Shown: piece by piece, positions 51,988 to 59,207 of the stretch
Layout: each line of letters begins with the position of its first letter
How positions within the stretch are numbered: position 1 is the stretch's first letter
Assembly (NCBI GenBank): GCA_026413945.1
Contig: JAOAJX010000003.1
Coordinates: forward strand, 1-64,000
From: Candidatus Iainarchaeum sp.
Lineage (GTDB): Archaea > Iainarchaeota > Iainarchaeia > Iainarchaeales > DTGL01
Direction of reading: 5' to 3'
Length of the DNA stretch: 64,000 nucleotides
Translations under genes and position numbers: made by a program
Notes under the pieces: model-generated
What the model was told of the DNA's origin: nothing
The model's database searches: none
What the model saw: the letters and a program-made list of their open reading frames with translations, nothing else

Positions 51988-52561
51988 TAGCGCCTGTGAA
52001 AAAAACATCAGGGCTATTGGCATAGATGATGGCTTTTTCAAACAAAAGCAGACCAGAAGCACAAGAATAGTTGCCGTTTTAATGAGAGTCGATTCTCGAA
52101 TAGAAGGAATACTTTTTTCAGATGCGGCAGTTGATGGTCTAGATTCAACACAAAAAATTGTTGAAATGCTTTCCAGCAATAGGCGTAAATTCATTGGACA
52201 AGCAAAGGCGATTTTCCTTAGCGGAATAAACTTTGCCGGATTCAACATAGTCGATACAAATGAACTTTATTCTGTGCTTAAGGTTCCTATAATTGTAGTT
52301 TTTAGAAAAAGGCCAAGAATGCAAAAAATAGCAGGAGCACTAAAACACTTTAATGACTTTGAAATAAGGGCACAGCTTATAAAAAATGCAGGCAGAATTT
52401 ATAAGGCCGAGAAAATATTTTTCCAATGTAAAGGCATAAAGCCAAAAGAAGCTTCAACTCTTATAAAGCTTTTCTCTTTGCACTCAAATCTTCCTGAGCC
52501 GGTTAGAATTGCACATCTCGTTGCAAGCGCATCCACACTTGGAAGAAGCACTTCGCCTTAA
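51950..52561 (+). CDS. DUF99 (UPF0215) family protein
   Basis: Product of 203 residues. I-R-A-I-G-I-D-D-G-F-F near residue 20, V-D-G-L-D-S-T and F-L-S-G-I-N-F-A-G-F-N, P-I-I-V-V-F-R-K-R-P and R-I-A-H-L-V-A-S-A are the family landmarks. Distantly related to endonuclease V-like folds; function unproven. The ATG at 51950 lies inside rpoL (38-base overlap) and has no good ribosome-binding site; the family usually starts closer to the IRAIGIDDG segment, so the true start is uncertain. Confidence 0.85.
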   Translation: MSLSRSLRKPLNNSACEKNIRAIGIDDGFFKQKQTRSTRIVAVLMRVDSRIEGILFSDAAVDGLDSTQKIVEMLSSNRRKFIGQAKAIFLSGINFAGFNIVDTNELYSVLKVPIIVVFRKRPRMQKIAGALKHFNDFEIRAQLIKNAGRIYKAEKIFFQCKGIKPKEASTLIKLFSLHSNLPEPVRIAHLVASASTLGRSTSP

Positions 52562-52594
52562 ATTTTTGATGTTATAATTATTTGCTGTGATTGT

Positions 52595-53464
52595 ATGTCC
52601 TCGAGGGAAAAGATTAGGCCTGGAAGGAAATTAAAAAAAGAGAAGGGCAAAAGCAGAATATTGCTTGAAAGAATTACTAATAAGTTGAAATGGATTGATC
52701 CTTTCACTTATACTGATATATTTCTAGAGAAAATTGGACATAAGAAAAATAAGCTCGTTGCATGGCCTGTTGAGATCTTGGTTGCTTTCATTACCGCTTG
52801 GCTTTTATACCTAATATTCGGCTTTTTGCTTGGCACAAAGACACCCGCTGTGGTAGTGGTAAGCGGCTCAATGATACCAACCTTCTACAGGGGTGATATA
52901 ATGGTTTTGCAAGGTGCCACTTATAATTCCTTAAAAGCACCTGAAATTATTATCAACGAGAATATTGCTGGAAAACGCATCCGTGAATACGCTGTTTCAT
53001 ACTGTTCTCTTAGCAATAGCGATGAGCTTGTTGAATGCTCAAAATACTTTTTGCAAAGATGCAAAAGTGGGATTAAAACAAAAAAAGTTTGCATTATAAA
53101 CACAGGCGAATGCGTTGAAATTGGCAAAGATGGGGATATTGTTGTTTATTTTTCTGATACGCTTCGCGAGCCAATAATACATCGCGTTGTTGTCAAGATT
53201 AAAGCAAAGGATGGCAATTTTGTTCTTACGAAAGGCGATAACGCCAACACAAATTGTTTCCTTGACCAAGATGGCGGCATAGCAAGTAGTGCTGTTCCTA
53301 TCGAATTACTTGATGGCAAAACTGTTTTTATGGTGCCTTACCTCGGCTATATCAAGCTTTTACTCATGGATGATCTCCCTTGCGTAATAAGCAACCTTAT
53401 AAAGTCAGGCAAATATGATATTTGCACAAGATACTGGCCTGATGGCCGTCTTGGCTTTGGTTAA
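52595..53464 (+). CDS. Type I signal peptidase (archaeal/Sec11-like)
   Basis: Product of 289 residues. A basic, charged first 50 residues precede a membrane helix at about 58-80. Catalytic Ser92 is in V-S-G-S-M-I-P-T-F, and I-I-H-R-V-V near 190 shows His in place of the bacterial Lys. G-D-N-A-N follows. It cuts secretory signal peptides on the outer face. A cysteine-containing insert (residues 125-165) is larger than usual. ATG at 52595 after GTGATTGT. Class III pilins need a different peptidase. Confidence 0.92.
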   Translation: MSSREKIRPGRKLKKEKGKSRILLERITNKLKWIDPFTYTDIFLEKIGHKKNKLVAWPVEILVAFITAWLLYLIFGFLLGTKTPAVVVVSGSMIPTFYRGDIMVLQGATYNSLKAPEIIINENIAGKRIREYAVSYCSLSNSDELVECSKYFLQRCKSGIKTKKVCIINTGECVEIGKDGDIVVYFSDTLREPIIHRVVVKIKAKDGNFVLTKGDNANTNCFLDQDGGIASSAVPIELLDGKTVFMVPYLGYIKLLLMDDLPCVISNLIKSGKYDICTRYWPDGRLGFG

Positions 53465-53476
53465 GAAAAATGCTAC

Positions 53477-53485
53477 TTTTTTAAA
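53477..53485 (+). promoter_or_regulatory. TATA box giving a leaderless transcript
   Basis: TTTTTTAAA is centred 26 bases before the ATG at 53508, the exact distance expected for an archaeal start site at the A of the start codon. No Shine-Dalgarno is present. Confidence 0.55.
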
Positions 53486-53507
53486 CCTAAACTTTGTATT
53501 TTTTTAC

Positions 53508-54191
53508 ATGGTTACTGCTAGTGAGCTCATGGAGATTGGCTTTACTGAAGAACAGGCAAAATCACTTCTAGAAAATGATTACTTCAAGAAGCAGTATTGT
53601 CCATGGACAAAGGAGCGCCTAACAGTCAAAATAAATCTCATAATTTCATTTTATGGAATAAAAAATGCACAAAAAGTTTTTAGCGCAGTTTCACAATATC
53701 CGCAATTCCTTAGCACCGATCATGAAAAAGCACTCCTAAAAATCAATGAATTTATACCACAGCTCAAAAAAAACAAAATAGCGGAGCTTATTCTGGCAAA
53801 CCCTTACTTAGTTTCAATGGACTGCAAGAAAGCATTTTCGTCAGCTTTAAAGGTTTATGGCAAGGAAAATGCCCCTGATGTTTTGCTATCTCTCCTTACG
53901 TTTCCTGGCTTCTCAAGGAAAAACCATAAAAAGAATCTCCAGAAGCTTCTTAAGATTTATGGTGATGAGTACAAACAAAGCATAATTCAAGCAATGCTTC
54001 GCGTTCCAGATTTTCCAAACTTCAATCACAAAGAAGCTATAAAAAAAGTCTTTAGGGAAGGCAAGGCAGCCGGGCTAACTGATAAGCAGTGTGTTGAGAT
54101 TCTTCTTAATATTGGTGCAAAGGCTGATTTTTCGCTAAAGAGTGCAAAAGAAGCAAAAGCAGCATTTGAAAAGATTGTTTCAGCGGAATGA
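53508..54191 (+). CDS. mTERF-like helical-repeat protein
   Basis: Product of 227 residues, all-helical, without membrane segment. After an amino-terminal helix with P-W-T-K-E-R-L it has four repeats of about 34 residues of the form Y-G-x-E-x-A...L-L-x-x-P-x-F-x-x-x-N-H-K-K-A (clearest at residues about 115-185). The pattern of paired helices with a central Pro resembles mTERF repeats, which bind nucleic acid in organelles. Leaderless start at 53508. It is joined by ATGA to an OB-fold gene and then PCNA1, so a DNA-linked role is plausible but inferred. Confidence 0.6.
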   Translation: MVTASELMEIGFTEEQAKSLLENDYFKKQYCPWTKERLTVKINLIISFYGIKNAQKVFSAVSQYPQFLSTDHEKALLKINEFIPQLKKNKIAELILANPYLVSMDCKKAFSSALKVYGKENAPDVLLSLLTFPGFSRKNHKKNLQKLLKIYGDEYKQSIIQAMLRVPDFPNFNHKEAIKKVFREGKAAGLTDKQCVEILLNIGAKADFSLKSAKEAKAAFEKIVSAE

Positions 54192-54622
54192 AGCTTAGCA
54201 ATCCCTTTTTAAAAGAATTTAGCGAACCACTTTTTATGGCTCAACAGGATCCATTGGCAGATTTTGAGGAAAATTTTGAGATTGGTACTGAAAAGCAATT
54301 TAAGAGAACTCCCGCAAAGGAATGCTACTTAAATGAGATAACAGGCAGCGAGCGCAGGATTGCGGCAATTGTTAGTATTATTTCTCTGAACCCCGAAGCA
54401 AAAACCGTGCTTGTATCTGATGGTACTGCAGAAGCAATTGCAATTTGCGAAAGATCTGAAATTTTTAGCCGCTTTAAAAAAGGAGCCATCATGCGGATAA
54501 TTGCAAACCCATTGAGCACAGCACCCATAAAGCTGAACCTCGAGATAGCACAAGAATTAAAAGATTTTGATGCTAATCTATTCAGAAAAGTAAAACAAGA
54601 GTGGGGAAAATTAAGGCAATGA
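54188..54622 (+). CDS. OB-fold nucleic-acid-binding protein, RPA-like
   Basis: Product of 144 residues. The central part, R-I-A-A-I-V-S-I-I-S-L-N followed by T-V-L-V-S-D-G-T-A-E-A-I-A-I, has the beta-strand and D-G-T turn pattern of RPA-type OB folds. The ends are charged and helical. No zinc finger. Coupled to the helical-repeat gene by ATGA and to PCNA1 by a stop that overlaps the PCNA1 ribosome-binding site. A single-strand-binding or accessory replication role is likely; the exact RPA subunit cannot be named. Confidence 0.62.
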   Translation: MKLSNPFLKEFSEPLFMAQQDPLADFEENFEIGTEKQFKRTPAKECYLNEITGSERRIAAIVSIISLNPEAKTVLVSDGTAEAIAICERSEIFSRFKKGAIMRIIANPLSTAPIKLNLEIAQELKDFDANLFRKVKQEWGKLRQ

Positions 54623-54623
54623 G

Positions 54624-55379
54624 GTGATTTATATAAGACTTGTATTTGAGAATGCAAATGCATTCAGGAAGAACATCGAGGCAATAGCAGCCTTGATTGA
54701 TGAAGCCGAGTTTATCGTAAGTGAAAAAGGCTTAACACTCAAAGCAACGGACCCGAGCCAAATAGCAATGGTTGACTTTGAAATGCCTAAAAACTCATTT
54801 AAGGAATTTCAAGTTGATAAGGAATTAAAGCTCGGGGCTGATATGGACTACTTCAGGCAGATAATGTCAAGGGCAAAGGCAGATGATGTTATCGTGCTTG
54901 AAATTGGTGCAGATAAAGCCGCCCTTTCTATAAAATTTCTAGGTAAATCCTCAAGAAGTTTTTCAATGCCTTTGATTGACGTTTCAAAAGGCCAAATCCC
55001 AAATCCAAAAATAGAGTTTGAAGCTGAGCTTTCTTTGAAAGCCGGGCTCATTCAAGACTCTTTGAAGGACGCAGAAATACTCTCAGCCCACATAATCTTT
55101 GGAGTTAGAAACGGAATCTTTTATGTATCTGCAAACAGCAGCAGAGGAACATTTGCCCACGAGGTTCAAAAAAACGATAGCTCAATTAAAAAGTTTGAAG
55201 CGACTAAAGATTGTAAAGCAATGTTTCCGCTTGACTATCTCAAAAATATGCTGAAAGTCCTTTCTAGCGAAGACGAGCTGAAACTTTTTCTAAAAAGTGA
55301 TGCGCCACTCAAGCTCGAGTTTATGAATGAAAAGGCAAGAATAACGTATTATCTCGCGCCAAGGATTGATGTTGAGTAG
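54624..55379 (+). CDS. pcna: PCNA sliding clamp, first copy
   Basis: Product of about 250 residues with the clamp pattern: F-E-N-A-N-A-F-R-K-N-I-E-A-I, then L-K-A-T-D-P-S-Q-I-A-M-V-D-F near residue 40, P-L-I-D-V at the interdomain connector, and A-P-R-I-D-V-E at the end. The GTG at 54624 is inside GAGGTGAT (54621-54628); the in-frame ATA at 54633 sits at normal spacing and would give M-R-L-V-F-E-N-A, matching the usual PCNA start. A second PCNA is encoded 1 kb downstream. Confidence 0.93.
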   Translation: MIYIRLVFENANAFRKNIEAIAALIDEAEFIVSEKGLTLKATDPSQIAMVDFEMPKNSFKEFQVDKELKLGADMDYFRQIMSRAKADDVIVLEIGADKAALSIKFLGKSSRSFSMPLIDVSKGQIPNPKIEFEAELSLKAGLIQDSLKDAEILSAHIIFGVRNGIFYVSANSSRGTFAHEVQKNDSSIKKFEATKDCKAMFPLDYLKNMLKVLSSEDELKLFLKSDAPLKLEFMNEKARITYYLAPRIDVE

Positions 55380-55396
55380 CTTTCAGTTGAATGCAA

Positions 55397-56275
55397 TCAG
55401 AGTGCTATTAATGCTACTCCCACGGCGGCAAGTAATGCACCCAATGCTTTTAATTTGAGGCTTTCTTTGCTAAAATCCTCTTTAAAAAAATTTGGCAATA
55501 AGCTGCTTAAAGCATAAGATAAACTAAAAACTATGATGGGTTGTATGCCGCCAACAGCACCTATGAGAGCTGCTTCTGCCATATGCAATGAATTTAATCT
55601 GAGAATGTGCCCAAATAAAAAGCAAACTTGGCTTGCAAATGCAATTTTTATTAGTTTTGGCTTTTCCCTAAAATTTTCAAAAAGTTTTTTCAGATAAATT
55701 GGCGAAAATGCTGTTATCGCCAAAACAGCAATTATCATATTCCATAAGAAAACACTCCATGCATCATATTTTTGAAGCACGGACTTAAGAGTTATGAAAT
55801 ATATTGCAAAAATAAATGAGCTTGCTGTAGCAGCGATTGACCAGCGATCAAACTTTAGCCCACTTTTTTTTGAAACAAGCAGTGAAGCCGTAACTATGCT
55901 AATTACACCTAAAACTTTAACTGCACTTGGCCTTTCTCCTAGAAAAATTATGGCTAATATCATTATGAATACTGGTGCAGTTTGCAGCACAACAATAATG
56001 CGAGAGGCTTCAGATTTTTGCATTATCTTGTAATAAAGAGCACCACCCACCATGCCAAGAAGAGTTGCGATTGATAGTGCTAAAAATGACTCTCCATCCA
56101 ACATTGCTGGCGGCCATATAATAGTTAAAATTGCCAGAATTGGGGCCATAAGAATATTACATGCAGCAATGCTCAAAAGTGGGTTTTTAGTGTATCTGTC
56201 AACAAGAATTTTATCAAATATGTTTGCAAATGAGAAGAAAAATATTGCGGAAATAATAAGTAATAGCCAAAGCAT
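55397..56275 (-). CDS. EamA/DMT-family transporter
   Basis: Product of 292 residues with ten hydrophobic helices in two five-helix halves. Typical DMT stretches include A-I-I-F-L-G-E-R-P-S-A-V-K-V-L-G near residue 110. The substrate is unknown (small metabolite, sugar or amine). ATG at 56275 with a TTTAAAATATATAAA element about 30 bases upstream on this strand (56295-56311). It interrupts the two PCNA genes on the opposite strand. Confidence 0.88.
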   Translation of the reverse strand: MLWLLLIISAIFFFSFANIFDKILVDRYTKNPLLSIAACNILMAPILAILTIIWPPAMLDGESFLALSIATLLGMVGGALYYKIMQKSEASRIIVVLQTAPVFIMILAIIFLGERPSAVKVLGVISIVTASLLVSKKSGLKFDRWSIAATASSFIFAIYFITLKSVLQKYDAWSVFLWNMIIAVLAITAFSPIYLKKLFENFREKPKLIKIAFASQVCFLFGHILRLNSLHMAEAALIGAVGGIQPIIVFSLSYALSSLLPNFFKEDFSKESLKLKALGALLAAVGVALIAL

Positions 56276-56342
56276 TATTCTTGCTATAATGGAAAGGTTT
56301 ATATATTTTAAAGCCGTTGCTATTTTTCAAAAGCAGGGAAAC

Positions 56343-56350
56343 AATTTAAA
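56343..56350 (+). promoter_or_regulatory. Probable TATA box of the second PCNA gene
   Basis: AATTTAAA (56342-56350 region) lies about 40 bases before the ATG at 56386, placing the start of transcription near 56372, within the palindrome at 56361-56375. Confidence 0.4.
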
Positions 56351-56360
56351 TTCTTCTCAC

Positions 56361-56375
56361 CCTATTCTTAATAGG
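56361..56375. promoter_or_regulatory. Palindrome at the PCNA2 transcription start, candidate operator
   Basis: CCTATT-CTT-AATAGG is a perfect 6-base inverted repeat around a 3-base centre. It overlaps the predicted transcription start and ends just before GGTG (56377-56380). It could be a repressor site or a 5' hairpin that masks the ribosome-binding site. Confidence 0.4.
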
Positions 56376-56385
56376 CGGTGTTGGG

Positions 56386-57108
56386 ATGATACAGGTTTCG
56401 AAAGTCCAGCCTTTTCAAGCAGCAATTCGTGCAGTTGCAAGCTTTATATCTGAAGCGAATTTCAGGTTCAACGAAAATGGTCTTTCTCTAAAAGCCATAG
56501 ATCCAAGCCAGATAGTGCTAGTAAGCTATACTGCGCCAAAGGATTTTTTCAGCAAGTTTTCCGTTGAACCAGCGCTAATCGGCTTAGATATGGAAGAGCT
56601 CAATAAGGTTGTAAAAAGGGCATCATTAACAGATACCCTTTCCATAAGCATTGAAGACTCCTTCTTGAGCATTTCTGTTTCTGGGACGCTTGAAAGGACA
56701 TTTAAGTTGCCGCTTATTGATGTGCTTGAAGAAGATCCAGAAATACCAGAAATACAGCACGATGCGAAGATTGAAATACAGGCACGCCTTCTTCAAGAAG
56801 CTCTGAAGGATGCTGCGCTTTTCGAGAGTAGCGTTGTTTTGCGGGTTGAGAACTCAAAGCTTTTCATTGAAGCGAGAGGATCTCACGGAATGCTTAAAAC
56901 AGAAGCAAAGCATCAGGATCTTGTGAAAGTAAAGGCAAAAGCAAACGTTGTTGGAAAATATTCCCTTAATTTCCTTGAAAACATTGTAAGGGAAGCTGAT
57001 CCGAACGAAATGATAACAATGGAGCTCAAAAACGAGACACCAATGAAAATAAGCTACAATATAGGCTCAACCAAAATACAATTTTACCTAGCACACATGA
57101 TTTTGTAG
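56386..57108 (+). CDS. pcna: PCNA sliding clamp, second copy
   Basis: Product of 240 residues: V-S-K-V-Q-P-F-Q-A-A-I-R-A-V at the start, L-K-A-I-D-P-S-Q-I-V-L-V-S near 40, P-L-I-D-V-L-E at the connector and a shorter end (F-Y-L-A-H-M-I-L). It is clearly homologous to but diverged from the copy at 54624-55379. Two clamps could form a heterotrimer or serve different partners. ATG at 56386 follows GGTGTTGGG. It lies upstream of the primase genes, though a divergent nucleotidyltransferase intervenes. Confidence 0.93.
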   Translation: MIQVSKVQPFQAAIRAVASFISEANFRFNENGLSLKAIDPSQIVLVSYTAPKDFFSKFSVEPALIGLDMEELNKVVKRASLTDTLSISIEDSFLSISVSGTLERTFKLPLIDVLEEDPEIPEIQHDAKIEIQARLLQEALKDAALFESSVVLRVENSKLFIEARGSHGMLKTEAKHQDLVKVKAKANVVGKYSLNFLENIVREADPNEMITMELKNETPMKISYNIGSTKIQFYLAHMIL

Positions 57109-57111
57109 TTT

Positions 57112-58059
57112 CTAATGCAAGCGGCGGATTCTTTTGCCCAATTGCCTCTGTGTTCTTCCTGCAAAGAAACTCTTTTCTTCGGCACTCATTCCCTTGATTT
57201 TTGATAGGAGTCCACTCCATATGATGCCTTCCGAACATTTTAGGCCTAATCTTTTAGCAATTTCTTTTTTTGTTTGTTCAGTAGCATGATGTATTTTTCT
57301 TGAAATCTCTATTTCTTGGTCTGGTGTGCCACTGCTGCCATATGCCGCACTAATTCTTTGCATGACTTTACCAAAATCAAAAGTTGCTGCTGTCCTTACG
57401 TTTGCTGTCCTTTTTACAATCTCGTCTGGCCTCATTAACGTGAGCACATGGCGAAGATTTGCCCGTGTTTTAGCTGCTTTTTTGCCGCCACCACAGAGTT
57501 TCCTCAAAAATAGCAGTACTTTATCTTTTGAGACATGCCTTTCCTGGAAATGCAACAAATGACTTAAATAAGCAATATCGTCAATTCTTCTATGCCATGG
57601 CCTTGTTGGCGAAGCTGCGCCAAAAATCAGCTTTGCAACAAGGAAGTTTATATCTGGCAATATTACTATAAACTTGCCTGCGCTTTTTGTTTCAACAGGC
57701 ACCCTTAAGACAGGCACTTTGACGTCAGTAGCTTCAACATGTATGTAAATAGCTTCTTTGCCACCAATTTTGCACTCGAAAACGCACCTTCTTGGCTGCG
57801 TGTCAGAATGCCCTTTCAGCTCCCTGAATTTTGGCAAGCCTATTGTTCTTGCAATCTCATTCAAAACTTTTAATGCTTCATCTGGTTTGCCACTATAAAA
57901 CATAGTGAAATCGAGGTCGTTTTCCCTTCTTTTTCTAAATTGCTCTGGCAGGTAAAGACCTATTGCAAGACCACCGCTTAACGCTAACCCCTTGTTTGAT
58001 GCTGCTTTGACTAACAATGCAACTTCTTCCAGACTTATGCTCTTTGGTTGGGTTTCCAT
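57112..58059 (-). CDS. Nucleotidyltransferase-fold protein (AbiEii-like)
   Basis: Product of 315 residues. G-G-L-A-I-G-L-Y-L near residue 29 and R-R-E-N-D-L-D-F-T near 44-52 match the G-G...R-x-x-D-L-D-F core of the AbiEii/MNT-type nucleotidyltransferases. The second half is basic and helical. No partner antitoxin (AbiEi-type winged helix) is adjacent; the neighbours are PCNA2 and PriL. It could be an orphan toxin, a nucleotide-modifying enzyme or a housekeeping protein. ATG at 58059. Confidence 0.7.
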   Translation of the reverse strand: METQPKSISLEEVALLVKAASNKGLALSGGLAIGLYLPEQFRKRRENDLDFTMFYSGKPDEALKVLNEIARTIGLPKFRELKGHSDTQPRRCVFECKIGGKEAIYIHVEATDVKVPVLRVPVETKSAGKFIVILPDINFLVAKLIFGAASPTRPWHRRIDDIAYLSHLLHFQERHVSKDKVLLFLRKLCGGGKKAAKTRANLRHVLTLMRPDEIVKRTANVRTAATFDFGKVMQRISAAYGSSGTPDQEIEISRKIHHATEQTKKEIAKRLGLKCSEGIIWSGLLSKIKGMSAEEKSFFAGRTQRQLGKRIRRLH

Positions 58060-58153
58060 AGGTAAGAATTACTTTGCTACCACTTAAATTTTTTTTGTTT
58101 ATCTTCTTAACATCAAACCTCTGCGGAAGTTAGAGGAAGCTAAGCCTAAAAGC

Positions 58154-58161
58154 TTTTAAAA
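58154..58161 (+). promoter_or_regulatory. TATA box of the primase operon
   Basis: TTTTAAAA is centred about 27 bases before the ATG at 58185, so the PriL message is probably leaderless. It would drive the priL-priS-GINS-S27e-aIF2-alpha-PAC2 series. Confidence 0.5.
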
Positions 58162-58184
58162 CAAGTTTGTTGGTGAAGCTTTTT

Positions 58185-59207
58185 ATGGTAGATTTCCCCC
58201 TGGAGGAACTATTTTTCTGTGCTCGTTATCCATATTCCGAGAGAGCAAAGAAAATTGTCAAACGCTTGAACCCATCTCTTGATGAGCTCGACTCAGCAAC
58301 AAAAGGGCTTGCTAAGTCAATCCTACAAAAAGCTCTAATTGGTAAACCATACGATGTGCCTTTTCAAGACCGCGAGTCATTAAAGAGTGCTGTGATTGCG
58401 TATCATGTTGCCAAGATAATGGTTTCAACTCTGGGAAATCACAAGTATTATTTCTACTTTTCACGCTCTATGCAGAGAGGCACGCTGAACTTTATAGAAA
58501 AATCAAAAAAAGCTTCAGCTATAAGCCCTGACATAGAGGAGCTTGCAGATGATTTTGGCTTGAAATTTTATACAAAAGAAATGTCTGGCAAAACTTATTT
58601 TGAGCTCTCCGTCGTTGATTTCTTGAGTGCGCCTAGCAAAGAAGAGTCGCTTAAGCTAATAAATCAAAACATTTTTCAAGGAAAGATATGGCTGGATGAA
58701 AACCGATTTTCAAGGTTTCTCTCTGAGAAAGCAATGAGCACAGTTTTATCCTCCCTTCCGGTAAGTAGTGTTGCAACAAAAGAAATACAAGAACTTGCTG
58801 TTGAAGCGCTAAAAGATTCAGTAATTAGCAGAAAGGAATCTTCCGCACTTGGCACGGATCTTCAGGCAATGCCGCCCTGCATGGAGCGTCTTTATTCAGA
58901 TCTTACTTCAGGGAATAAGCTTTCACATATGGAAAACTTTGCTCTTGCAGCATTTCTTGCAGCCATAGGTCTTTCTGAGGAAAAGATTTTGCAAGCATTT
59001 TCCCATGCGCCAAACTACGATGAAAAGGTTGCAAGGTATCATATTTCAAGAATTTTACGCGGAAAGCAAGGTAGAAATTATTTGCCTTTATCTTGTGCCA
59101 AGATGCAAAGCTATGGCTTCTGCATCGCAAACTGCAATGTCAAGAACCCACTGAATTATTACCGCAATGCCCTCAAATCAAAAGGTGGTGCTGTTGGCAG
59201 AACTTAG
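58185..59207 (+). CDS. priL: DNA primase large subunit PriL
   Basis: Product of 340 residues. The helical amino-terminal domain begins M-V-D-F-P-L-E-E-L-F-F-C-A-R-Y-P-Y-S. The carboxyl-terminal iron-sulfur domain has cysteines in M-P-P-C-M-E-R, L-S-C-A-K-M, Y-G-F-C and A-N-C, the four expected cluster ligands. It holds the template-primer junction and helps initiation by PriS. ATG at 58185 preferred over an upstream TTG or ATG because of the TATA spacing. It overlaps priS by 14 bases. Confidence 0.92.
   Translation: MVDFPLEELFFCARYPYSERAKKIVKRLNPSLDELDSATKGLAKSILQKALIGKPYDVPFQDRESLKSAVIAYHVAKIMVSTLGNHKYYFYFSRSMQRGTLNFIEKSKKASAISPDIEELADDFGLKFYTKEMSGKTYFELSVVDFLSAPSKEESLKLINQNIFQGKIWLDENRFSRFLSEKAMSTVLSSLPVSSVATKEIQELAVEALKDSVISRKESSALGTDLQAMPPCMERLYSDLTSGNKLSHMENFALAAFLAAIGLSEEKILQAFSHAPNYDEKVARYHISRILRGKQGRNYLPLSCAKMQSYGFCIANCNVKNPLNYYRNALKSKGGAVGRT

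Noticed and set aside
57112-58059. Toxin-antitoxin system
   Set aside because: Only a nucleotidyltransferase-like gene is present; both neighbours are replication genes and no antitoxin-like frame is adjacent.
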